A stretch of DNA of 64,000 nucleotides, from assembly GCA_001939945.1 (NCBI GenBank), contig MOEB01000003.1:124001-188000 (forward strand), given 5' to 3'. The stretch comes from Aerophototrophica crusticola (GTDB taxonomy: Bacteria > Pseudomonadota > Alphaproteobacteria > Azospirillales > Azospirillaceae). Under the pieces are notes generated by a model. That model was not told the origin of the DNA. It saw only the letters and a list, made by a program, of their open reading frames with translations, and searched no databases. Positions 42,812-51,086 of this stretch are shown one piece after another; the stretch's first letter is position 1, and every line of letters starts with the position of its first letter. The translations under genes and the position numbers were made by a program.

Positions 42812-45800
42812 GAACGCGACGGATGACACGCTGGCTGGGCCTGCTGGCCGCGCTGGTCCTCTCCGCCCCCGCGCTTGGCGCTGGCGGGGAGAAGCCGGTG
42901 GAGCGGACCTACGTCACTGCCCCGCCCGCCCCCTACAGCCAGACGCAAGGACAGGCGGACGCCAAGAGCGCCGGCTGCATGACCTGCCACACGGCGGTGG
43001 ACCAGCCCAGCATGCACGACGCCAAGTCGGTGGTGCTGGGCTGCACCGATTGCCATGGCGGTAACGCCAATGTCCGCTGGGGCGGCAAGGGGCACCAGCC
43101 GGGCACGCCGGGCTACAAGGAAGCCATGGAGCAGGCCCACGTCCTGCCCCGCTATCCCGAGTTCTGGGGCCATGCCGGGGCGGCGAACCCGGAGCGCAGC
43201 TATGCCCAGCTGAACAAGGAGGCGCCGGAGTTCATCCGCTTCATGAACCCCAGCGACTACCGCGTGGCGCGCGAGGCCTGCGGCGCCTGCCACCTTCCGG
43301 TGATCCAGGCGGCGGAGCGGTCGCTGATGGCGACGAACGCCATGTTCTGGGGCATCGTCACCTACAACAACGGCATCTTGCCCTACAAGGATTACATCCT
43401 GGGTGAGTCCTACACCCGGGACGGCAAGCCGGCGGTGTTGAAGAGCCCCGTCTTCAAGAAGACCGACCAGACCTATAAGAACCGCATCCTGGATGTCATC
43501 TACCCCATGCCGCGCTGGGAGGTGATCCCGCCCGCCGACATCTTCCGCGTGTTCGAGCGGGGTGGCCGCAACATCAACAGCCTGTTCCCGGAGATCGGCC
43601 TGCCCAACAGCCTGGGCCAGACCCAGCGGCTGGAGGAGCCGGGCCGCCCCGACATCCGGCAGAGCAACCGCGGTCCCGGTACCGGCCTGCGCATCGCCGT
43701 GCCGGCCATCAACCTGCACAAGACCCGCCTGAACGACCCGCTGATGTGGTTCCAAGGCACCAACGACCAGCCGGGCGACTACCGCCAGTCGGGCTGCGCC
43801 GGCTGCCACGTGGTCTATGCCAACGACCGGGACCCGCGCCACTCCAGCATCTATGCCAAGTTCGGGCATGGGGGGCTGAGCCAGCAGGCCGACCCCACCA
43901 TCCCCAAGGACCGGCCCGGCCACCCGCTGAAGCACGCCTTCACCCGGCAGATCCCCACCAGCCAGTGCATGGTCTGCCACATGCACCAGCCGAACCTGTT
44001 CATGAACACGTACCTCGGCTACACCATGTGGGATTATGAGTCGGACGCCCCGGCCATGTGGCCGGAGAAGCAGGCCTACCCGACCGACGCCGAGGTCCGC
44101 GCCATCAACGACCGCAACCCGGAAGGGGCGGCGGTGCGCGGCAAGTGGGGCGACGTGGAGTTCCTGAAGCGGGTCAGCGAGCTGAACCCGACCCTGAAGG
44201 ACACGCAGTTCGCCGACTACCACGGCCATGGCTGGAACTTCCGCGCCATCCACAAGCGGGACCGCAAGGGCAACCTGCTGGACAAGGACGGCAACAAGGT
44301 CGACGCCAACGACCCGGAGAAGTGGAAGAAGGCCGTCCACATGTCGTCCATCCACGTGGACGTGGGCATGCAGTGCGTGGACTGCCATTTCGCCCAGGAC
44401 GGCCATGGCACCGGCATGATCCATGGCGAGGTCAGCTCCGCCATCGAGATCACCTGCAAGGACTGCCATGGCACCAGCCAGGCCTTGCCGACCCTGAAGA
44501 CCAGCGGCCCGGCGGCCCGGCCCGGCGGCTTCGACCTGGCTTCCATCCGCAACGCGGACGGCAAGCGCCGGTTCGAGTGGGTGGGCGACAAGCTGGTCCA
44601 GCGCTCGGCGGTGAAGCCGGGGCTGGAGTGGGAGATGTCCCTGGTGAAGAACACCGTGGACCCCAACAGCCCGCACTACAACGCCAAGGCCGCCCGGGCC
44701 AAGCTGATGTCCAAGGACACGGCCACCCAGGCCTGGGGCCCGGGCGTCGCGCCCCAGGACCTCGCCCACAAGGACGAGGAGATGGCCTGCTTCACCTGCC
44801 ACCTGTCCTGGACGACAAGCTGCGGCGGCTGCCACCTGCCCATCGAGGCCAACTGGAAGACCCCGCTGCACCGGTATGAGGGCGGGGAGACCCGCAACTA
44901 CGCCACCTACAACCCGCAGGTGGCGCGGGAGGACATGTTCCAGCTCGGCAAGCACGGGCCGGACAAGGACGGGCAGGTGGCGCCCTTCGCGTCACGGTCG
45001 GCCCTGGTTCTGTCCTCGACCAACATCAACCGGGAACGCCTCTACATCCAGCAGCCGCCCATCGCGGCCTCCGGCTACTCGTCCCAGGCCTTCGCCCCCC
45101 ACTACCCGCACACGGAGCGGAAGGAGGAGACGAAGACCTGCACGGACTGCCACCTTTCAACCGAAGGCGACAACAACGCCATCATGGCGCAGCTGCTGCT
45201 GCACGGGACCAAGTATGTCGACTTCGTCGGCTTCTTCGCCTGGGTCGGCGCCGATGGCGGCGTGGAGGCGGTGCGCGTGACGGAGTGGGACGAGCCGCAG
45301 GCGGTGGTGGGCAGCTACCTGCACCGCTACGCCTATCCCGACTGGTTCAAGGAACATGTGGACCGCGGCCGGGAGCTGAAGACCGACGGCACGCGGGAGA
45401 TCGACAGCGTCGCCAAGGACGCCGGCCGGGCGAGCTGCATCCAGATGCGCGGGGAGTACCTTTACGTCTCCGAGGGCAAGGGCGGGTTCCAGGTCTATGA
45501 CATCGCCTCCGTCGCCAACAAGGGCGTGTCGGAGAAGATCCTGACGGGGCCGTTCTCCCCCCTCGGCCACGACACCCATGTGCCGACGAAGAACGCCACC
45601 TGCGTGGTGCTGCCCACCACCCAGCCCATCGCCCCCAACCGGAACGAGGGGGAGCTGATGCGGGTGACCAACATGGAACAGCCCATGCACCCCATCTACC
45701 GCCACGCCTACGTGACGGACGCGGAGGAAGGACTGGTCGGGGTGGACATCACCACCCTGACCGACGGCGACCCGCAGAACAACTTCCTGGAACGGGACCT

Positions 45801-46806
45801 GACCTTCAACCCGGGCGGGCTGCTCACCGGAGCGCGCCACCTGGCCATCGCCGGCACCACCTTCTACGTGGTGGCGGACAAGGGGGTGGTGGTGCTGGAC
45901 ATGGACCAGCCCAAGGCGCCCAAGGTGCTGGCCACCATCCCGTTGGACGATGCCCGCGCCGCGGCGGTGCAGTTCCGCTACCTGTTCGTGACCACGTCCG
46001 AAGGGCTGCGGGTCGTTGACGTGACCACCCCGGCCAAGCCGCGGCTGGTCCAGGGGGCGCTGGTGCCGCTGGCGGACGCCCGCAAGCTGCACGTGGCCCG
46101 CACCTACGCCTATGTGGCGGCGGGCAAGGACGGCCTGGCCATCATCGACGTGGAGAAGCCGGAGAAGGCGTTCCTGTACCAGGCCTTCAACGCCGGGGGC
46201 ACCATCAACGACGCCTATGACGTGGTGGTGGCCTCCACCAACGCGTCGCTGTTCGCCTATGTGGCCGACGGGAAGAACGGGCTGAAGGTGTTGCAGCTCA
46301 CCTCCCCCGCCTCCCAGCCGAACTTCTACGGCTTCAGCCCGGAGCCGAAGCCGGAGCTGATCGCCTGGCGGAAGACGGTGCACCCGGCCCTGTCGCTGTC
46401 GCGCGGGCTGGAGCGGGACCGGGCGGTGGACGAGACGGGGCACCAGATCGCCGTGGTCGGCCGCAAGGGCTCCCGCCCCTTCACCCTGGAGGAGCAGAAG
46501 CAGCTCTACCTGGACAAGGCGGGCAAGCCCTGGGCCGTGACCGACAGGGTGGTGAAGGAAAGCTTCAAGCCGGCCGACACGACGCCGAAGCCCGTGCCGG
46601 CCCCGCCGGCGGGCGAGGGTGGGCGGCGCAAGCCGGGCGAGGGTGGGCCGGCAGGCCAGGGCACCGGCCCGGCCCTGCCGCCGAAGGACACGTCGCCAAG
46701 CCCGCCGCCGGAACAGTGGCGCCGCCGGCCGGGGGTGGAAACCTCCGTCCAGGCGGGCGGGGGTGCCGGGGCGGCAAAGGACGGTAGTGTGGGGGCGATG
46801 CGATGA
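42808..46806 (+). CDS. Decaheme cytochrome c with C-terminal LVIVD beta-propeller
   Basis: This 1,332-residue exported protein has a signal peptide (MTRWLGLLAALVLSAPALGAG, inside an extended start at 42808 that overlaps the previous gene as ATGA; the ATG at 42823 is the alternative). Ten CXXCH motifs lie between residues 57 and 782: CMTCH, CTDCH, CGACH, CAGCH, CMVCH, CVDCH, CKDCH, CFTCH, CGGCH and CTDCH. From about 870 to 1180 there are about six LVIVD-type repeats (YVSEGKGGFQVYDIA, GLVGVDITT, KGVVVLDM, EGLRVVDV, DGLAIIDVEKP, NGLKVLQL), which should form a beta-propeller. The last 80 residues are Pro/Gly-rich. Size and export suggest a periplasmic or cell-surface electron carrier, with the propeller for docking. 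No catalytic family is recognised, so it could also be a reductase. Confidence 0.88.
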   Translation: MRTRRMTRWLGLLAALVLSAPALGAGGEKPVERTYVTAPPAPYSQTQGQADAKSAGCMTCHTAVDQPSMHDAKSVVLGCTDCHGGNANVRWGGKGHQPGTPGYKEAMEQAHVLPRYPEFWGHAGAANPERSYAQLNKEAPEFIRFMNPSDYRVAREACGACHLPVIQAAERSLMATNAMFWGIVTYNNGILPYKDYILGESYTRDGKPAVLKSPVFKKTDQTYKNRILDVIYPMPRWEVIPPADIFRVFERGGRNINSLFPEIGLPNSLGQTQRLEEPGRPDIRQSNRGPGTGLRIAVPAINLHKTRLNDPLMWFQGTNDQPGDYRQSGCAGCHVVYANDRDPRHSSIYAKFGHGGLSQQADPTIPKDRPGHPLKHAFTRQIPTSQCMVCHMHQPNLFMNTYLGYTMWDYESDAPAMWPEKQAYPTDAEVRAINDRNPEGAAVRGKWGDVEFLKRVSELNPTLKDTQFADYHGHGWNFRAIHKRDRKGNLLDKDGNKVDANDPEKWKKAVHMSSIHVDVGMQCVDCHFAQDGHGTGMIHGEVSSAIEITCKDCHGTSQALPTLKTSGPAARPGGFDLASIRNADGKRRFEWVGDKLVQRSAVKPGLEWEMSLVKNTVDPNSPHYNAKAARAKLMSKDTATQAWGPGVAPQDLAHKDEEMACFTCHLSWTTSCGGCHLPIEANWKTPLHRYEGGETRNYATYNPQVAREDMFQLGKHGPDKDGQVAPFASRSALVLSSTNINRERLYIQQPPIAASGYSSQAFAPHYPHTERKEETKTCTDCHLSTEGDNNAIMAQLLLHGTKYVDFVGFFAWVGADGGVEAVRVTEWDEPQAVVGSYLHRYAYPDWFKEHVDRGRELKTDGTREIDSVAKDAGRASCIQMRGEYLYVSEGKGGFQVYDIASVANKGVSEKILTGPFSPLGHDTHVPTKNATCVVLPTTQPIAPNRNEGELMRVTNMEQPMHPIYRHAYVTDAEEGLVGVDITTLTDGDPQNNFLERDLTFNPGGLLTGARHLAIAGTTFYVVADKGVVVLDMDQPKAPKVLATIPLDDARAAAVQFRYLFVTTSEGLRVVDVTTPAKPRLVQGALVPLADARKLHVARTYAYVAAGKDGLAIIDVEKPEKAFLYQAFNAGGTINDAYDVVVASTNASLFAYVADGKNGLKVLQLTSPASQPNFYGFSPEPKPELIAWRKTVHPALSLSRGLERDRAVDETGHQIAVVGRKGSRPFTLEEQKQLYLDKAGKPWAVTDRVVKESFKPADTTPKPVPAPPAGEGGRRKPGEGGPAGQGTGPALPPKDTSPSPPPEQWRRRPGVETSVQAGGGAGAAKDGSVGAMR

Positions 46807-48179
46807 GCGTTGTGGGGAAGGGGGAGGCCATGTCTGGCAATCGGCTTGTCGCGCGCGCCGCGGCGTGGGTCCTTGGGGCGTTCGTGGCGCTGGCGGGCGG
46901 GGCTGCCCAGGCCGCCGACGTGGCGCTGCCGCACCAGGCCAAGGACGTGCACCTGGGCGTGGCGAGCTGCGCCGGCAGCACCTGCCACGGCGCGGTGGCG
47001 CCCTGGCGGGACAGCAACGTGCTGCAGAACGAATACACCACCTGGATGGCCAAGGACCCGCACGCCAAGGCGTACAGTGTGCTGCTGAACGACCATTCCA
47101 AGCGCATCGCGAAGAATTTGGGCATCCCCGCGGCGCATGAGGCGAAGGTCTGCCTGGACTGCCACGCCGACAACGTGGCCCCCGCCCAGCGCGGGGCGCA
47201 GTTCCAGCTCTCCGACGGGGTGGGGTGCGAGGCCTGCCACGGCGGGGGCGAGCGCTGGCTGGGCATCCATGTCAGCGGCAAGGCCACCCACGCCCAGAAC
47301 GTGGCCGCCGGCCTGTTCCCGACGGAGGACCCGAAGCACCGGGCCAACCTGTGCCTGGGCTGCCACCTGGGCGACGAGACCCGGGCTATCACCCACAAGA
47401 TCATGGGCGCCGGCCACCCGCGGCTGGCCTTCGAGCTGGACACCTTCACCAGCATCCAGCCGGCCCACTACCGGGTCGACGACGACTATGCCAAGCGCAA
47501 GGCGGTGGCCAACGGGGTGAAGACCTGGGCCATCGGCCAGGCCATCGCCCTGTCCAAGTTCATGGACCTGGTGGCAGACCCGGCCCGCAACCGCGACGGC
47601 ATCATGCCGGAGTTCGTGCTGTATGACTGCCAGTCCTGCCACACGCCCCTGAACAACATGACCTGGCAGGCCCAGGCCACCCAGGGCATCGGGCCGGGGG
47701 TGCCGCGGCTGCACGGGGCCAACGCGGCCATGCTGAAGGTGATCGCCGCCGCTGTGGCGCCCGGCATGCAGGCGGAGCTGGTGGAACGGTCCCGCGCCCT
47801 GCACGCCGCCAGCCAGCGCGACAAGGCGGAGATGGAGCGGGCGGCCAAGGCCCTGAAGCAGACGGCGGACAAGCTGGCCGACAGCTTCGCGGGCCGCGCC
47901 TTCGACGGCAACGACATCCGCGCCCTGATGCAGGCGCTGGTGGCCGCGGGGCTACAGGAGGGCTATGCCGATTATGCCAGCGCGGAGCAGACCACCATGG
48001 CCCTGTCGGCGGTGATCGACGCGCTGAAGGCCACCGGCCAAGTGGACCCGACGCGGCACCGGGGCATGCAGCAGGCACTGGAAGCCTGCTATGCCGCGGT
48101 GAAGCAGGACGCCACCTACACGCCCGCCGCCTTCACCGCCGCCTTGCAGCAGTTCCAGGCGGCCATGCCGGCATTCTGA
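46803..48179 (+). CDS. Cytochrome c554-like multiheme protein
   Basis: This 458-residue protein has a signal peptide (MSGNRLVARAAAWVLGAFVALAGGAAQAAD from the internal ATG at 46830 is cut here to its core AAWVLGAFVALAGG; either ATG is possible). It has four standard heme motifs, CLDCH, CEACH, CLGCH and CQSCH, plus one expanded motif CAGSTCH (CX4CH) at the N-terminus. The pattern ASCAGSTCHGAVAPW followed by NEYTTWMAKDPHAKAY is characteristic of the cytochrome c554-like family. The last 150 residues are helical and Ala-rich without hemes. It overlaps the previous gene by four bases (ATGA) and ends the operon before a strong hairpin. It probably exchanges electrons with the two decaheme proteins. 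Confidence 0.88.
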   Translation: MSVVGKGEAMSGNRLVARAAAWVLGAFVALAGGAAQAADVALPHQAKDVHLGVASCAGSTCHGAVAPWRDSNVLQNEYTTWMAKDPHAKAYSVLLNDHSKRIAKNLGIPAAHEAKVCLDCHADNVAPAQRGAQFQLSDGVGCEACHGGGERWLGIHVSGKATHAQNVAAGLFPTEDPKHRANLCLGCHLGDETRAITHKIMGAGHPRLAFELDTFTSIQPAHYRVDDDYAKRKAVANGVKTWAIGQAIALSKFMDLVADPARNRDGIMPEFVLYDCQSCHTPLNNMTWQAQATQGIGPGVPRLHGANAAMLKVIAAAVAPGMQAELVERSRALHAASQRDKAEMERAAKALKQTADKLADSFAGRAFDGNDIRALMQALVAAGLQEGYADYASAEQTTMALSAVIDALKATGQVDPTRHRGMQQALEACYAAVKQDATYTPAAFTAALQQFQAAMPAF

Positions 48180-48193
48180 GGGGACTCACGTGT

Positions 48194-48225
48194 CGGGTCA
48201 CGCGGCACGCTATCCGCGTGACCCG
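48194..48225 (+). terminator. Hairpin after the multiheme operon
   Basis: CGGGTCACGCGG (48194-48205) pairs perfectly with CCGCGTGACCCG (48214-48225) across an eight-base loop, 14 bases after the last cytochrome stop. There is no U-tract. It marks the end of the four-gene electron-transfer unit. The remaining 98 bases to the next gene show no further structure. Confidence 0.7.
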
Positions 48226-48323
48226 GCATCATCGGGGTCCCAGGCTTAAGGGACTGTCGAGGTCGCCGGGCCAGGCGCGTGCCGTGCCTGGTTTGTCCCA
48301 CGGCACTCCGTAGGATCGGGTTC

Positions 48324-48995
48324 ATGTCATCCCTCCTTGGCGACTGGGTGGGGCCGGTGGCGACGATGGTTTCCGTCGTCTCCTTCCTGCCGCAGCTCGT
48401 GAAGTCGTGGCGCAGCAAGTCCACCCACGACCTGTCCTATGCCACCTGGGTGCTGTTCTGCCTGGGGGAGGGGCTGTGGTTTGTCTATGGGCTGACGGCC
48501 GAGGCGGCCTGGATGTCGGTGGCGACAGGGGTCACGGTGGCCCTGTCCCTCGCCATCATCCTGCTGAAGCACCTGTACGGCGACGACGCCCGCCGCTTCG
48601 TGCCCATCACGCAGGAACTGCGGCAGGTGGTCAGCGACAGCGAAGTGGCGAGCCACCAGATGCTCACGGCGGCGGAGACGATCGAGAGCATCCTGGGCGA
48701 CCTGCGTGGGAGCAGCGACCCGCGGGTGCGGACCAAGGTGGCCGACGCCCTGGCCCACGCGGCCACCACCATCTATGAGGCCTGCAATTTCCAGGACATC
48801 AGCGGCCAGCGCATCGACCGGGTGGTCCGCACCTTCGAGGTGATCGAGGCCCGGAACCCTAGAATACGCGAGATTTGGGAAAAGACCCAGGCGGGCAAGC
48901 CCACTCACCCCGGCCACGACCCCCAGGCCTTCGGGCCCGCCCTGTCCGGTGAACGGCAGGCCGGCCAGGCTGACATCGACAAGCTGTTCGACTGA
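48324..48995 (+). CDS. SemiSWEET (PQ-loop) membrane domain fused to a CheZ-like phosphatase domain
   Basis: Residues 1-87 of this 223-residue protein form a complete SemiSWEET unit: three helices with the PQ motif in VSFLPQLVKSWRSKSTHDLS (PQ at 23-24) and LGEGLWFVYGL. Residues about 95-180 are helical and contain CNFQDISGQRIDRVVRTFEV. This matches the CheZ active-site helix, where Asp143 and Gln147 of the E. coli enzyme occur as QDLTGQ; here they are Asp158 and Gln162. The C-terminus ADIDKLFD resembles the CheY-binding tail of CheZ. The protein is thus predicted to be a membrane-bound response-regulator phosphatase, with the SemiSWEET part as anchor or sensor. No other chemotaxis gene is nearby. 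The ATG at 48324 follows TAGGATCGGG; 48279 would precede the SemiSWEET start without reason. Confidence 0.8.
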   Translation: MSSLLGDWVGPVATMVSVVSFLPQLVKSWRSKSTHDLSYATWVLFCLGEGLWFVYGLTAEAAWMSVATGVTVALSLAIILLKHLYGDDARRFVPITQELRQVVSDSEVASHQMLTAAETIESILGDLRGSSDPRVRTKVADALAHAATTIYEACNFQDISGQRIDRVVRTFEVIEARNPRIREIWEKTQAGKPTHPGHDPQAFGPALSGERQAGQADIDKLFD

Positions 48996-49004
48996 CCCGG
49001 CGCC

Positions 49005-49361
49005 TCAGCAGCGCCAGCTGGTGGAGCCGCCGACGCTGGGGTGAACCCAGGTGGTGCCGGACATCTGGCCGGGCCGCAGCACATACTCCTCACTGACGCC
49101 ATTGTCGTACTGGACGCCGAAGGTGCAGGTGCGGTTGCTCTTGTTCTGCATCCTTATGTAAGCTTGGTTGTTGATGACGCCACCATAGACCCGGTAATAG
49201 CCGAAATTGTCCATGGGGAAGTCATCGACATGCGACGTGTCGTAATACTGGACCCCGTTTACTTCTTCCAGGGCGGCGTTGAAGTTTACCAGGTCTTCCG
49301 TCTCGCAGCCTGTCAGGGCAAGCAGCACACCGACCATGATCAGAACGCGCCCCATGCCCAT
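49005..49361 (-). CDS. Small lipoprotein, unknown function
   Basis: This 118-residue protein has a lipoprotein signal peptide (MGMGRVLIMVGVLLALTGC, lipidated Cys19). The mature part is Asn/Tyr/Gly-rich (NGVQYYDTSHVDDFPMDNFGYYRV, core shown as YYDTSHVDDFPM) with two further cysteines, in NRTCTFGVQYD and at the very end (TSWRC), which could form a disulfide. No family is recognised. The ATG at 49361 follows a run of eight Gs that can serve as ribosome site; upstream codons to 49406 give no better signal. It converges on the SemiSWEET-CheZ gene, with only nine bases between stops. Its lower GC content than the neighbours may reflect transfer or low constraint. Confidence 0.75.
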   Translation of the reverse strand: MGMGRVLIMVGVLLALTGCETEDLVNFNAALEEVNGVQYYDTSHVDDFPMDNFGYYRVYGGVINNQAYIRMQNKSNRTCTFGVQYDNGVSEEYVLRPGQMSGTTWVHPSVGGSTSWRC

Positions 49362-49531
49362 GTCCGCCCCCCCCGAAAGCATTTCCCGATAAAGTATCAG
49401 GTCCATACCCCTTCAGGTCAATGCATACCATGGTCTGGAAAGCAGGTGCTGCCGGGGTGACAGGAGGCGCATGGTTGGCGCGTGTGATGATGGCGTGAAG
49501 CCAACGGCGTGGTCCTGTGGAGATCCTGATC

Positions 49532-49897
49532 ATGCGACCGTTCCTGGCTGGTGTGCTGCTCCTGTCCATTTCCGGCGCGTCTGCCTTGGCGGCGGATGGG
49601 GGCGGCGAGGCTGTCGGTGGGCGGGATGACCCAGCGCGGGCGTCCGGTTGCCCCGTGCGCAGGAAGGTGGAGGCCGGGGCAGCCTTCGGCGGGGGACGGA
49701 CGGCGCGGCACTTGGGGGCGCAACTGGACTATGGCGCCCCGGGTCCCGGCGGGCCGGAGCCCTGCAAGGAGACGGGCCTCGCCTTGTCCTTCTCCCTGTC
49801 CCAGACCCATTTCAGCGGAACCGGCCGCGATAGCCCCGACAGGCCGGTCAACCGCCCTGCCGGACCTCCCGCTCGAGGCGGGCCAGCAGGTCGGTGA
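49532..49897 (+). CDS. Small secreted protein, hypothetical
   Basis: The ATG at 49532 is preceded by GGAG at a suitable distance and opens a 121-residue frame with a good signal peptide (MRPFLAGVLLLSISGASALA). The mature part is Gly/Arg-rich with two Cys (GCPVRRK, EPCKETG) and a beta-like SLSQTHFSGTG. No family is recognised. Its last 50 bases overlap the end of the di-heme cytochrome gene on the other strand. The signal peptide and ribosome site are the only support, so an incorrect 3' end or a decayed gene is possible. Confidence 0.45.
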   Translation: MRPFLAGVLLLSISGASALAADGGGEAVGGRDDPARASGCPVRRKVEAGAAFGGGRTARHLGAQLDYGAPGPGGPEPCKETGLALSFSLSQTHFSGTGRDSPDRPVNRPAGPPARGGPAGR

Positions 49898-50342
49898 AGA
49901 AGCCGATCTCTTCCGCGGTCAGGCGGAGCTTGGCATGCCGGGGCAGGAATTGCGCCAGGGCTTGGCCGGATTTGCGTGCATAGAGGGTGCCGTCCCTGAG
50001 CTCCAGGGACTCCCGTGCCAGGGCGGCGGCGCTCTCATGGCAGCGGCCGCAGCGTTCCTGGAAACGGGGCGGGGTGGAGGCCTGGGCCAGCAGCATGTCG
50101 TGGACGGGCCCCACCAGATCCCGCGGCACATGGTGATTGGCCAGGAAGGCTGCCAAATCGTCCCGGTGATGGCGCCCCAACAGGCGGCCGTCCTCCACGG
50201 TGAGGAAGCGACGCGCGAAGGGGCCGGCATGGCCGTGGCAGTCGGCGCAGGTGCCTTCCCAGAATTGGTGGAGGTCGGTGCCCGCCCCGCCGGGTGCCAG
50301 CAGCATTGGCGCCAGCAAGGCCAAAGCCATGGCGAACCTCAT
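49848..50342 (-). CDS. Small di-heme cytochrome c
   Basis: This 164-residue periplasmic protein has a signal peptide (MRFAMALALLAPMLLAPGGAG) and two c-type heme motifs, CADCH (32-36) and CGRCH (98-102). Its sequence (FWEGTCADCHGHAGPFARRFL, core ADCHGHAGPFARR, and ANHHVPRDLVGPVHDMLL) resembles small di-heme electron carriers with His or Met axial ligands. The ATG at 50342 is chosen because GGGGAGGGG lies just upstream; the GTG at 50345 is the alternative. It stands alone, converging on a small secreted protein gene. It may be a soluble carrier for the multiheme or nitrate systems, but nothing in the sequence fixes its partner. Confidence 0.85.
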   Translation of the reverse strand: MRFAMALALLAPMLLAPGGAGTDLHQFWEGTCADCHGHAGPFARRFLTVEDGRLLGRHHRDDLAAFLANHHVPRDLVGPVHDMLLAQASTPPRFQERCGRCHESAAALARESLELRDGTLYARKSGQALAQFLPRHAKLRLTAEEIGFFTDLLARLEREVRQGG

Positions 50343-50573
50343 CACGGACCCCTCCCCGCGGATACCCGCCCTATGCCTATACCCGCGCCAGCCGGGGTGG
50401 CAATTCCCCTTCCGGGGCGTGGCCGCCCCCTCGATTGACCCATGTCATGGCAGGCACTGGCGACCCGGATCATCCTGCCCATAAGCAGAAGACCGCCCGG
50501 GCCCGGCACAGGATGCCCCGGCCACGCGGCAATGGAGCGGCCGAGGCAGGCCGCCATGACAATGGAGGAACCG

Positions 50574-50942
50574 ATGTTGACGCCCTCCGAAACCCTGCTC
50601 ACGACGTCCGGGATGGGACCCGGCTTCGCCGCGGCAAACATCGCCATGTTCGGCCCCCTGGCCGCCCTTTTCCGGGTCCAGGCGGAGGCCGCGGCGGCCA
50701 TGGGCGCCTGCGCCGTGGACGCCACCGCCGCCCTGCTGGCCGACCTGGAGGAGGCGGGGCATGCCCTCGCCGTGACATGCGCCGCCGACGACCCGGCCGA
50801 GGCCACCGGCATCTGGCAGGAATGGGCTGGCGGGTGCGCCTGCCGGGCCTGCGCGGTCACCACAACCGTCGCGCAGGGCATGGGCCGCATGGCCCTGGCG
50901 GGCGCCGATACGGCGACGGGGCTGTGGAACCTGCCGCATTGA
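50574..50942 (+). CDS. Phasin-like small protein
   Basis: This 122-residue protein has an amphipathic, Ala-rich helical pattern (NIAMFGPLAALFRVQAEAAAAM, core GPLAALFRVQAEAA) that resembles phasins, the coat proteins of polyhydroxybutyrate granules. The likeness is weak and no hallmark motif is present. An unusual CACRAC cluster near residue 92 is not typical of phasins. GGAGGAA lies at the right distance before the ATG at 50574, which decides the start over in-frame codons from 50442. It is followed by a strong hairpin at 50974-51009, so it is probably monocistronic. Confidence 0.5.
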   Translation: MLTPSETLLTTSGMGPGFAAANIAMFGPLAALFRVQAEAAAAMGACAVDATAALLADLEEAGHALAVTCAADDPAEATGIWQEWAGGCACRACAVTTTVAQGMGRMALAGADTATGLWNLPH

Positions 50943-50973
50943 ACGGTGGGGCCCACTGAAGCGAAGACCCATG

Positions 50974-51009
50974 GCGGGAAGCCCGGCAACCGGTCCCGGG
51001 GCTTCCCGC
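50974..51009 (+). terminator. Hairpin after the phasin-like gene
   Basis: GCGGGAAGCCC (50974-50984) pairs perfectly with GGGCTTCCCGC (50999-51009) across a 14-base loop. It begins 32 bases after the stop of the phasin-like gene and 78 bases before the next start. There is no U-tract. Confidence 0.65.
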
Positions 51010-51086
51010 GGGTGGCGGGGGCCGGACCGACGCGCTGTCCCCGGCCGGCTTGGCCGGGCGGCCGTCACGACCTGGGGAGGTCGGCC

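Noticed and set aside
42298-44955. Long minus-strand frame opposite the multiheme genes
   Set aside because: The plus strand has CXXCH motifs, signal peptides and overlapping starts; the minus-strand product is low complexity without family features.
50574-50942. Confident phasin assignment
   Set aside because: Only composition and helix pattern match, and the CACRAC cluster is atypical, so it is kept as phasin-like.
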